DNA from: Azolla caroliniana
Taxonomy: Eukaryota; Polypodiophyta
Direction: 5' to 3'
NCBI GenBank assembly: GCA_043228905.1
Contig: JBHGNT010000020.1
Span: forward strand, 4,898,001-4,962,000
DNA length: 64,000 nucleotides
Part shown: positions 9,963 through 18,926 of the stretch, piece by piece
How positions within the stretch are numbered: position 1 is the stretch's first letter
How the letters are laid out: each line of letters starts with the position of its first letter
Program-made: the position numbers and the translations under genes
The notes under the pieces: generated by a model
What the model saw: only the letters and a program-made list of their open reading frames with translations
Told to the model about the DNA's origin: nothing
The model's database searches: none

Positions 9963-12183
9963 CGGTTTACGCACCTCGGGTGCTTCATTGAGGAAGAGGG
10001 CCGAATAATTTCGCAAGGCACCGAGACGAGAGGATGTTTATCCTCGACACCAATGACGTCGGCACCTTTATGTTCGCAAAGGGTCCGAAGATCGAGTCGG
10101 ATATCGATCTATGGCACAAGAGGATAGGCCACATCAACTACCGGAGGCTTGACAACCTGCAATCGAAACAAGTTGTTTTCGGATTGCCGAAATTTAATGC
10201 CCGAAAGACCCAAATTTGCGAAGCCTGCCAGCTTGTGAAGCAACACTGGCTTCTGTTCCCCACCGAAAGAAATCAAAGCCGTAACAAGCTCGATCTAATA
10301 CATTCAAATGTATGGGGACCGTCATGGAACATTAGTCTTGGCAGGAGCCGATATTTCGTCTCCTTTGTCGACGACTATAGTCGACACACATGGATCTACC
10401 TCATCGAGAAGAAAAACGAAGTTTTCGATTGTTTCCAGAACTTGCAGAGTTTAGTCGAACGGGAAATAGAAAGGAAGATCAAGTGCTTGGGATCGAATTG
10501 TGGAAATGAATACTTTTCCGGCCAATTCAACAATTATCCGCAACAATTAGGAATTCAGAGAGAATTTGGTTGTAGATACACACTAGAACAAAACGGTGTG
10601 GCCGAATGGAAGAACCAGTCAATTGTGGAGGCGGCATGGGCAATGCTGGAAGAGAAGAGCATGCCCAAGTTTAACTTCGTCAAAGCAGTCTAGACGACCT
10701 TTTACATCCAAAACAGAATTGGGGATAAGGTGTCAGCACATGAACTGTATTTCGAGCGGAAGCTGAATTTAAGGCACCTTAAGATATTCAGTAGCATTTC
10801 ATATGTGCATGTGCCAGAAGAGGAGCAGAGAAAGTTGGAGAAGTGTATCCTTGTTAGTACTCACATGATCAAAAGGGTTATAAGTGCTATAACCTTGAAA
10901 CGAAACAAGTTCGAGTGAGCCGAGATGTCGAATTTGATGAGTCAACATCATGGTACTCTCTACTGACTCCAATATCCGACTCCAACCTGATTCCAGAGTA
11001 TGAGGCCAATGAGCCCAAAACAATCCGAGTAGAAGAGGACGCAGGATTCAGTACTCTAGATGAGAGTCCAATCTCATTTCGATTGAGGGGGCTGAATGAA
11101 TCGTTGAGTCTAAAGAACCAGTAGGATGATGAGCCAGGGAGAAGTGAACATTTAGCCATGCTCTTCCCGCGCAAGGGAACGAGGAGACGGTTCACTCACA
11201 AAGAAAAAGGGAAGAAGAAGATGTCGGAGTACAATACCAGCAGAGACGAGTCGGAGCGAAGCGAATCTGACCCCAAACAGATCGAAGACGGACGTTCGGA
11301 AGAGAAGTCTAAGTTAGCTAAGAAGGCGAAGAAATCGGCAAATCAGAAATTGTGCCGATTGACCCCCCAGAAGATCCCCGTCAAACGGTATGGGTATAAC
11401 CAATATATGGCGCATCAGTATGCGTACATGACAAAAGTGGTGGCAGTGCATGACCCGGAGATCTACGCAGAAGCGACGAAGGGCGCAAATTTGCATGCCA
11501 CTATGGAGGAAGAGATGCACGCACTAACGGAAAATGGGATGTGAGATTTAGCAGATGTACTGAATGGAGTGAAGATGATCGGTTGTCGGTGGGTATACAA
11601 GGTTAAATACAACACCGATGGCTCCGTCAACAAGTAGAAGGCCCAGTTAGTGACCAAGGGCTATGTGCAGCAGCACGGCATCGATTATGATGAGACGTTC
11701 GTGCCGGTCGCGAAGAGGACGATTGCCCGTGTCTTGCTTGCGATGGCAACGGCGAAGGGGTGTCATCTACATCAAATGGATGTAAAGAATGCGTTCCTAC
11801 AAGGTGATCTTCAAGAGCAGGTGTATATGGTTCAGCCCCCCAGATTTCAGTCTAGAGTGAATACATCGGCGGTGACGATTGAAGAAGTTCCTCTACAGAC
11901 TCAAGCAAGCCCCATGCACCTGGAACACAAAGATCACTCAGAGCCTGCATCGGATGGGGTTCGATCCGTTGAAATCAGACTCTTCACTCTTCATCTGGCA
12001 AGGCTAGAATGGGTGAGTTAGTATTTTACTTTATGTTGATGATTTAGTCATCGCCGGCTCCGATCAGAATGAAATCGGCCACGTCAAATCCCAACTTGGC
12101 ATTATTCTTGATGAAGGATCTAGGAAACCTTCATTACTTCCTTGGGATCGAAGTGATCCGCACCCCGGAAGGCATTTTTTACC

Positions 12184-12877
12184 ATGTGTAAAGAGCATCA
12201 GTAGTCAGGAAACCACAGATCTCATTATGTGTGAAGTGTTTCGACATCATGGTCTTCTAGACAATATGATTAGCGATCAGAAAACATCACCGGCAACCAT
12301 CCTCGATGGTGTATCCTAGATCTTTCCTAGGTCGCACGAAACCCTAGTGTTGAGCATCAACTTCATCGACTACACCGGATCCAGTTAGCGTTATCTTCAC
12401 GTAGCTCAAGCATAACATAAGACTAATGCAAATCGCCATCGTCTTAAGTCTCCTTTTAAGGTTTATGATCGAGTGTGGTTGCTTCGTCATCACATCAAGA
12501 CTACATGACCCTGTGAGAAACTCAATTATCAATGCTTAGGTCCTTTTCACATCACGGCGCGGATTAATGATGCAACCTTTTGTCTTAACCTTCCAGCACA
12601 CATGTGGCTTCACCCATCCATCACACATGTGGCTTCACCCAGTCTTTTATAGCTCTCGTTTGGAACCTTGTCGCACCTCTTCCATTCCTAATCGAGTCGT
12701 GCCATCTCCGCCCCCTATCCAGCTCTATTAATTGGGTAGGCTATCCTCCGACTGATCGCACTTGGGAACCTGTCAATAATGTTTCTAATGGTCAAGCTCT
12801 TGTCGAAGTTATCCAAACAAACCGGGCTCTACATTGCTAACGCCAACTTCCACTCATTGTTCTCAAAGGGGAGATAG
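12184..12877 (+). pseudogene. Gy-G1: 3' end of a chromovirus pol (integrase tail and chromodomain)
   Basis: Directly after Co-B the plus strand reads scraps of gypsy integrase (EVFRHHG near 12235-12260, then a deletion). It continues with the integrase C-terminal domain (the region around RINDATFCLNLPAH, 12550-12600) and a chromodomain-like piece WVGYPPTDRTWEPVNNVSN (about 12733-12790). The same order is found on the minus strand in Gy-G2 (30043-30600 plus 14270-14482). It is heavily decayed and starts at a rearrangement junction. Confidence 0.7.
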
Positions 12878-13322
12878 TGTCATGAATACATAAACATCAT
12901 GGCTTCACCTGGGCTTGAACCCAAGACCTTGTAATACATACTCAAGAACCCAACCATTAAGATAACTTATGATTATATGAAATGATAGAAGCTACTTCTT
13001 ATAATACACTGATTATTGTAAATACTCTAGAACATTCTAGAACATTCTAGAATATTCTAGAACATCTTAGAATATTCTAGGTCTAGAACATTCTAGAACA
13101 TTATTTAAATCTCAAGGCTATTCTATAGGAACCTAATAGGGCCATACATGTATTCTCAAATCAATTTGAATGAACACGACTCTTAAGCTCTCATCACCTA
13201 TCTTCTATCCATTCTCATTCTACTTTAATACATTCATTCGTCTCTTATCATTCCATTCCTCTCTTCTTGTGATCTCTTTATATCTTTCTTCCGCCACTCT
13301 ATCTTCTGTCTTAGTTCGGACA
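12878..13322 (+). repeat. 3' LTR of Gy-G1 (about 445 bp)
   Basis: It begins tgtcatgaat right after the pol remnant and ends ttcggaca. It aligns with the inverted LTRs of Gy-G2 at 13851-14269 and 54151-54548, including the run of ttctagaac motifs and the block before 'catacatgtattctc'. The right end is fixed by the switch to Co-H gag sequence. Confidence 0.8.
13030..13105 (+). promoter_or_regulatory. Array of heat-shock-element-like units in the Gy-G1 LTR
   Basis: From 13030 the sequence runs GAA-CA-TTC-TA-GAA-CA-TTC-TA-GAA-TA-TTC-TA-GAA: alternating GAA and TTC triplets, each separated by 2 bp, in perfect 5-bp phase for seven units. After a slip it resumes to 13105. Alternating nGAAn/nTTCn units are the binding consensus of heat-shock transcription factors, which need three or more. 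The array lies in the upstream half of an LTR, where promoter elements sit. Binding itself is inference. Confidence 0.6.
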
Positions 13323-13850
13323 CGACCCACCTCGTCCTCCACACTCACGGGTCCAATCCGCCTCTATGTACAACATCCGGCTATCGGATTGAGTGGTCCT
13401 TGACCCACTCATGTGATTTTCTTTGACCATAAGCATCGATTGCAGGTCGAAGAAGGTCAGTGGCTTCTCCCGGGTGCAAATCGTTGTCCGGATTGGCACG
13501 TACCATTGTGCTAGACCACCGAGGTAGATTTGGACCATCTCGTCTTCGTCCACCGTCACGTTGATGGACCCGAGCGCATCGAAGATCTCCTTGATCTTGG
13601 TGGTGTAGTCAGTAACCGACATGTCCCGTTGCCAGATACTATGGAGCTCTTACCGGAGCTATAACATCGAAGCCGCGGTACTTGCGGCGAAAATCATCTA
13701 GAGATTTTCCCAAGCCTCCTTCGGCGACTTGGCATCTTTGATGTAGCCGAGCATGTAGCCGAGCACACAGGACTCAAAGTAATACAGTACTCTGCTCGCT
13801 CCTTACTCCCATGCCGAGAAGTCCTTGTGTGCCGAATCCGGCGCTGCTAC
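13323..13850 (-). pseudogene. Co-H gag, distal part
   Basis: The minus strand reads copia gag homologous to Co-I gag (41270-41800): DYTTKIKEIFDALGS, TICTREKPLTFFDLQSML, DSRMLYIEAD, GGRGG. The more N-terminal part (SRVLYYFESCVLGYM, with several stops) reaches 13850. The N-terminus of the same gag is at 54549-54781, on the far side of Gy-G2, and the join lies at the duplicated gctac. The left end at 13323 abuts the Gy-G1 LTR before the zinc knuckle would be reached. Confidence 0.75.
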
Positions 13851-14269
13851 TGTCAGAACGAAGAATAAAAGATAGAGTGATGGAAGAAGGATATAAGGGA
13901 ACACGAGAAGAAAGGAACGAAATTCTAAGAGAAGAATTGGTGTATTAAGATAGAAAAAGAAAGAGAATGGATACAAGATATGTAATGAGAGCTAAAGACT
14001 GGTGTTGATTCGAATTGATTTGAGAATACATGTATGCCCTTATTTATAGGTTCCTATATAATAGCTTAGAGATTTCTATAATGTTCTAGAATGTTCTAGG
14101 ACATTCTAGAATGATCTAGAGTTTTTACAGTAATCAATCGAATACAAAAAGTAGCTTTTATCCTCTCATATGACAATAAGCTATCTTAATGCTTGAGGTT
14201 TTCAATTATGGATTAAAAGATTCGAGGTTCAAGTCTGGATGACGCCATAATGGTCATCTGTTCATGACA
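13851..14269 (-). repeat. 3' LTR of Gy-G2 (419 bp)
   Basis: Plus-strand ends are tgtcagaacg and gttcatgaca, i.e. TG...CA in the element. It matches the inverted 54151-54548 and, in direct orientation, the Gy-G1 LTR. It abuts the TSD gctac on the left and the pol end on the right. Confidence 0.9.
14041..14111 (-). promoter_or_regulatory. TATA box with upstream heat-shock-element-like array, Gy-G2 LTR
   Basis: On the minus strand a TATAAATA motif lies at about 14041-14048. About 36 bp upstream of it (14084-14111) are six alternating TTC/GAA-type triplets in 5-bp phase; one GAA is degraded to GGA. The 5' LTR at 54346-54391 has the same arrangement with a slightly different number of intact units. 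The position relative to the TATA box suits a promoter element. Confidence 0.55.
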
Positions 14270-14482
14270 ATATCCTTCTTTCGAGAACGCTAACTCGGCG
14301 TTAACATTGTAGGGCCAGGTTTGTTTGGATAGTGGCAATGGAAGTCATCAACAAAAGCTTGAGCATTACAAATGTTATCGACAGGTTCCCAAGTGCGATC
14401 ACTCGATGGATAGCCAAGCCACTCAACTAGATAATAAAGCTTATTACGCACAATCTTAGAATCGAGAATAGCAGCTACCTCA
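14270..14482 (-). pseudogene. Gy-G2 pol C-terminus: chromodomain
   Basis: The minus strand reads a clear chromodomain: VRNKLYYLVEWLGYPSSDRTWEPVDN, then QAFVDDFHCHYPNKPGP and a stop. The aromatic residues and the W-E-P motif are preserved. Chromodomains after integrase define the chromovirus branch of Ty3/gypsy and are thought to bias insertion toward marked chromatin. The domain follows directly from the sequence LVDGPEYEV on the other side of Co-D (about 30043-30075), so one protein was split by that insertion. Confidence 0.88.
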
Positions 14483-14809
14483 TGTTGAATACGGGGTTTC
14501 TAATGGACGTATTCACACTATCTCCTTTTGAACACACTAGACTTAAGCTATTTATATTAATAGTCAGAAGGCCAGTTGCCCTAAGTTAGTCAGTATATAA
14601 ACTAACTTTATAACCCAGTTACGGGTTGGTTGCTCATTTTGTAAAAAGTTGTAATAAACTTCATTAAACTCTGACTCTCTCTCTTGCAAACTAGTTGTCT
14701 TTTACTTTCTGTCTTTGTTGCCATCAAAGTTATGATCTTGCAACCATTTACGATCTTATCCTAGAAGAGCGTTGATCTTGTTCCGCATTAGAAGACGGTG
14801 TTCCCAACA
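14483..14809 (+). repeat. 5' LTR of Co-D (327 bp)
   Basis: It starts tgttgaatacgg, ends ttcccaaca, and is directly repeated at 29717-30042. The PBS follows two bases later. Confidence 0.92.
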
Positions 14810-14811
14810 TT

Positions 14812-14823
14812 TGGTATCAGAGC
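14812..14823 (+). other. Primer-binding site of Co-D
   Basis: TGGTATCAGAGC, the tRNA-iMet-complementary site, directly downstream of the 5' LTR. Confidence 0.9.
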
Positions 14824-14844
14824 CTAGTTTTGTATTTGATTCTA

Positions 14845-15130
14845 GGGAAAAGTACTAGGATACCCCTGGAAGCTCATCTATTTACCAAAATGCCCCTGGA
14901 AGTTCCAAATTTACCAAACTACCCCTATGTCCAAAAAATTACACTTTATAAATTAATTATACACTCAAATCTTTGATACATAGGGCTAGTTCGAGTCCAT
15001 TTCTTCCATCTTTGGTAAATAGGGCTTGTAGATTTGAGTGTATAATTACTTTATATAAAGTGTAATTTTTTGGACATAGGGGTAGTTTGGTAAATAGACG
15101 AACTTCTAGCGGTATCCTGGTACTTTTCCC
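14845..15130. mobile_element. MITE with 9-bp TSD, fold-back type (286 bp)
   Basis: The 9-bp target duplication ttgattcta lies at 14836-14844 and 15131-15139. The element starts gggaaaagtactaggatacc and ends with its inverted complement (one mismatch in the first 20 bp). Inverted similarity runs much further: ccaaactacccctatgtcc at about 14914-14932 pairs with ggacataggggtagtttgg at about 15073-15091, and the flanking tracts pair too. Nearly the whole element could therefore fold into one hairpin. There is no coding capacity. A 9-bp TSD points to mobilisation by a Mutator-like transposase. Confidence 0.85.
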
Positions 15131-15139
15131 TTGATTCTA

Positions 15140-15591
15140 TTGCCGCCTTCTATGTAGTCTCCATCGATAACTCTCCTTTGTGTATCTTGAAGATCTTAGC
15201 TGATCTCGACCGGCGACATACAACAAGATTGTTTACGCAAAGAGAAACGTGATGAAGTATGCACTCTACTATTCTAGGTCACTCTTGCTTATGTGATCAT
15301 AGCCACTCGGAGTGAGACTTCTATCCTAACTAGGCCAAATCGTTGCTTCACTCGGCTAGGCGGAAATCGAATAGGTCATCTGACACTTTTCTCCTACTCG
15401 CCGTAGTCACCTGAAGCAAAACACGACCCCAGGGGCAACTCCAATCTATGTTTCATTCAACTAAATGACATTCAGGAGGACCAGTCGGATGCATCCCTCT
15501 CATCGTTGTAGTTAACCGAAACAGGATCGGCCTGGAGTACTGCACATAATCCGTGTTGGAAAATCTCGAAAAAAAAGAAAAACGATATTCG
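15140..15591 (+). other. Co-D untranslated leader, no gene seen
   Basis: Sequence between the MITE and Co-E. Together with 14824-14844, 18351-18455 and 25102-25147 it forms the region between the PBS and gag of Co-D. I see no ORF, RNA gene or further repeat. The leader resumes on the other side of each inserted element at one copy of the respective TSD. Confidence 0.65.
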
Positions 15592-15911
15592 TGTTGAGAG
15601 ATCAAGCTCAACTTAGTTTAGTTAGTTAGTCAATCATGTATCTTCGTAGTTACCTAGATAGAATCTAGTTAGAAGTGTTGACTATAACGCCTTAAATAGG
15701 ACCTTGTACTTGAGTGGGATATTCTAGATCCTCCACTCCTAGGTACATTTAATATAGGACTTACACCTTTGTACCTATATTATCCTCACACATGTGCACC
15801 CTTGCACATGAGATCTATATATACCTCATTGTAAGTATTTTTGTATTTGATGATGATAATGCTAATTTAATATAGTTACTCATCCCCCATCTTGTGTTGT
15901 TCATAAGTGTA

Positions 15912-15948
<37 letters not shown>

Positions 15949-16028
15949 TATCACTTAATCTTTCGCTTATCAACTAATCACATAATTAGGTACTAATTAA
16001 CCCATAGTTAATCACCTAATTCTTAACA
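15592..16028 (+). repeat. 5' LTR of Co-E (437 bp)
   Basis: It starts tgttgagagatc and ends taattcttaaca, directly followed by the PBS TGGTATCAGAGC (16029-16040). It contains a composite (CT)n(CA)n microsatellite at about 15912-15947. The 3' copy at 18136-18350 is only partial. Confidence 0.85.
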
Positions 16029-18135
16029 TGGTATCAGAGCGAGGTTTAGCACATCCACTAAGCCCATCCGCCTCTTCATAATTGTGTGTTCGAAACGCCA
16101 ACGACAAATTCCGGTTATCCGCTACCGTAGCACGTTTACGTGATAGAGGAAGAAAAGCAAAAGAAGAGAAGACACTAATCAACATGAACACACAAATGGG
16201 TAGCTCGCTCCCTAGTGAAAAGCTAGACCGGAGCAATTATTCATCTTGGGAGTACAAGATGACCCAATACCTCATCGGCCAAGGGTATTGGAGCTACATC
16301 AACGGCGCTCAAGAAAATCGACCCGACTCAAAGAACGCCGACTACGCAACATGGGAGCAAGCGGCGAGTTGAGTCATGTATTGTTTGGCAACATGTGTCC
16401 ACGACCACATGCTTAGCCACATTCGAGACGCCAAGACGCCTAAAGAAGCATTGGCGAACAAATGAACCAATACCTTGTCAATCACCAGATCGACCCGGCT
16501 ACATAGAGACGGGAGACGACACAACGCATCCCATTCAGCACATCGGCAACGTTCCATTTGGCAACGATAGAAGGAACAATTGCATCAAGAATTTCCTGCA
16601 TGTGCCCACAATAACGAAGAATTTGGTCTCGGTAGGCCAAATCGTGGACCAAGGAATGGAAGTTCGCTTCAACAAAGAAGGATGCTTCATCGAGAAAGAT
16701 GGTCGACTCATATGGAAGGGGTGGAGAGATGGAGGAATGTTCATCCTCAATTCGAATGAGGTAAAATCGGCAATGTATGCTAAAAGTCTCAAAACCGAGA
16801 CAAGCATCGAGTTGTGGCACAAGAGAATCGGCCACATAAACCTCCAGTGGCTTCAAGCTATGCAAGCAAAGGGAATCGTCATCGGACTTCCGACATTCAA
16901 GTCAAAACGAGTCGACCGAGTATGTGAAGTGAAAAAGATTATGTGCGGAAGCAATAGAAAACCGAACACAGAAAATATGCAAGTTTAATGGAGAGCTTGA
17001 ATATACACAGTACGCGGGAGAGACAGAGAGAGAGAACACACACAAACTCAATTCAAAATAATACTCAATCTGTACATACAACGTGCTCAGTGAACACCTT
17101 TTATACAAGCCTTGACAATCGGGCTGACACAAGTACTGACAGTACTTGACTCCTCATAAATGAGCCTCGACACTCACTCCCAAAATTAGTCCTTACGAGG
17201 AATATCTCTCTAACGGCCTTTCAGTTTACGCACCGATACGGCCAGGTTATGTGTACCGATTTATGCACCCAGTCTACGCACTGGGTTACGCATCGTATTA
17301 CGCACAAATGTTGAGCTTGTCTCTCAACATGAAGCGTGTCAACTCGGCAAACAACATCAACTCCTATTCCCGAAGGAGGGCCACGCGAGCAAAGGCCTCC
17401 TCGACATCATACACTCGGATGTATGGGGACCAGCTCAAACGCCGACGATCGGCGGATGCCGATTCTACGTCACTTTCATCGACAACTACTCACGTTACGC
17501 ATGGATCTTCTTGATAAAGAAGAAGAGCAAAGTGTTCACCCACTTCCAAAAGCTCAAGGGTCAAGTCGAAAAACAAAACGGTCGGCACATTCGATGCTTA
17601 CGATCGGATGGAGGCAAGGAGTACTTCTCCGACGAATTCACCTCCTACCTCCAAAGTGAAGGCATTCGTAGAGAATTCTCATGCTGACACACACCCCAAC
17701 AAAATGGAGTAGCCGAAAGGAAGAATTGGCAAATACTCGAGGTAGCAGGCGCCATGATACATGAGAAGCACATGCCGAACTTCTATTGGACCGAAGCGGC
17801 ATCCATGGCCATCTATCTCATGGACCGGTGCACCACCAATGGAGTCCATGAGCTAACTCCCTACAAGCTCCTCGTCGGAAGGAAGCCGATCCTGTCGTAC
17901 CTCAAGGTGTTTGGAAGCATTGTGAATGTACGCATCCCGAACAAAAACCGACAGAAGCCCAACACAAAGTCCTCATAGGATACTCGTCTGAGAAGAAGGC
18001 ATACAAGTGCTACAACCCTTCTACCTGAGCGGTTCGGGTAAGTCGAGATGTAGTCTTCAAGGAATCCGCAACCTGGTATGCACCAGAGACAACTTTGACT
18101 CCGACTCCGCTTGACCCGGAATCCACTTAACAAGA
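16029..18135 (+). pseudogene. Co-E gag-protease-integrase fragments
   Basis: The gag start is MNTQMGSSLPSEKLDRSNYS (ATG at 16184), homologous to Co-I gag; it has a TGA and then loses most of gag. A protease-to-integrase stretch follows (THPIQHIGNVPFGN, LVSVGQIVDQGMEVR, LWHKRIGHINLQ, VCE). The solo LTR interrupts it, and it resumes at 17330 with integrase: ACQLGKQ-like residues, YVTFIDNYSRYAWIF, CLRSDGGKEYF, QQNGVAERKNW. Reading ends near ESATWYAPE, before any RT. Stops and frameshifts are frequent. Confidence 0.8.
16930..17329 (-). repeat. Solo LTR of the Co-I/Co-H family inside Co-E (400 bp)
   Basis: The perfect TSD tgaag lies at 16925-16929 and 17330-17334. Plus-strand ends are tgaaaaag and ctctcaaca. 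The right end, reversed, reads tgttgagagacaagctcaaca, matching the starts of the LTRs at 45979 and 55234. The left end (gtgcggaagc) matches their 3' ends. There is no internal sequence, so this is the product of recombination between two LTRs. Co-E integrase continues in frame across one TSD copy. Confidence 0.9.
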
Positions 18136-18213
18136 GATAGTTAATCACATAATTCTTAACATGGTATCAGAGCGAGGTTACTCATCCCCCATCTTGTGTT
18201 GTTCATAAGTGTA

Positions 18214-18250
<37 letters not shown>

Positions 18251-18350
18251 TACGCACACATAGACACACATATCACTTAATCTTCCGCTTATGAACTAAT
18301 CACATAATTAGATACTAATTAACCCATATTTAATCACCTAATTCTTAACA
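18136..18350 (+). repeat. Co-E 3' end: LTR tail, second PBS, partial LTR
   Basis: The last ~27 bp of the LTR (agttaatcac...taattcttaaca) are followed by a second copy of TGGTATCAGAGC (18162-18173) and gaggtt. The sequence then jumps back into the LTR at actcatccccc and runs to the true LTR end at 18350. The 3' LTR therefore lacks its first ~290 bp, and a piece of LTR/PBS junction sits in front of it. Confidence 0.8.
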
Positions 18351-18455
18351 ATTCGTAATTGACACGACTTGTGTTCAACTTTGGCTAGAACGACATCGAG
18401 TGAGCCAGGCTGCTGCACTCCACCACAGTTTGTAGCTAACTCCGGACAAAGTCTA

Positions 18456-18875
18456 TGTTACCGGCCGGCAAGGAGTCCAAAATACGGAGTGAAGGAATTA
18501 ATTAGATATGGTTGTAAATGAGCATAGTGTGGACGGACGGACTGGAAACGGTATGCCGTTCCAGATCCGGACGGATCCCGAATAGGTGCGAGAGGCACCG
18601 TTTTGTACTACGGGCCGGAAACCTATTTAAAGGCCCGGACCCTATTGTAATGACAGCGGATAATTAATAGAGATTCTGATGTTCATACTTCTGTCTTGAT
18701 TTCCGTTCTGTAATTACTGTTATATCTTACGCGTGTAATTAACCAAAGCAATCTAATCGTGAAACCTACGTAAGTCGGTGTAATCGTTGAATCTTAATCC
18801 TATGCCGTAATCACCCTTTGGTGAAGTGTCTCCGTGACACCTTGTGTTAGGCCTTGTCCGGCTAAGAGAATAACA
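18456..18875 (+). repeat. 5' LTR of Gy-A1 (420 bp)
   Basis: It starts tgttaccggccggc and ends agagaataaca. It is related to but distinct from the 433-bp LTRs of Gy-A2 (36201 and 51304). A TATA-like ctatttaaaggcccgg lies near 18625-18640. The first gag ATG is 51 bp downstream, after ttttggcgaccac, which occupies the primer-binding-site position; I do not assign the tRNA. Confidence 0.88.
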
Positions 18876-18926
18876 CAGTTTTGGCGACCACGATTCCTGC
18901 TTTCTCGCAGCGAACGACGGTAATGG

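Larger units (their letters stand above)
4272..12183 (+). pseudogene. Co-B: Ty1/copia pol remnant, split by Co-K
   Basis: Protease reading at 4380-4640 (VVWYVDSGASNHMTSHEEW, with the D-S-G-A active site) continues after Co-K at 9968. Next comes GAG-pre-integrase/integrase: LWHKRIGHINYRRL, CEACQLVKQHW, FVDDYSRHTW, LEQNGVAEWKNQ. Then come the linker and the N-terminal and palm parts of RT ([26 protein letters not shown]), ending near 12183 in FLGIEVIRTPEG. Gag, both LTRs and RNase H are absent. There are stops at 10691, 11542 and 11636 among others. Its nearest relative here is Co-I (41137-45960); the two are colinear, with clear nucleotide similarity. Both outer borders are deletion or rearrangement junctions (Gy-F on the left, Gy-G1 on the right), not TSDs. 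Confidence 0.8.
15592..18350 (+). mobile_element. Co-E: truncated Ty1/copia inserted in the Co-D leader
   Basis: The perfect TSD attcg lies at 15587-15591 and 18351-18355. It has a complete 5' LTR (15592-16028), a PBS (16029-16040), fragments of gag, protease and integrase, and a rearranged 3' end with a partial LTR. RT and RNase H are absent, so it is non-autonomous. A solo LTR of the Co-I family is inserted at 16930-17329. Confidence 0.88.

Noticed and set aside
13323-13850. Inversion between the opposite Gy-G LTRs flanking this stretch
   Set aside because: The Co-H gag here keeps the same orientation as its other half at 54549-54781 across a perfect TSD, so it was not flipped.
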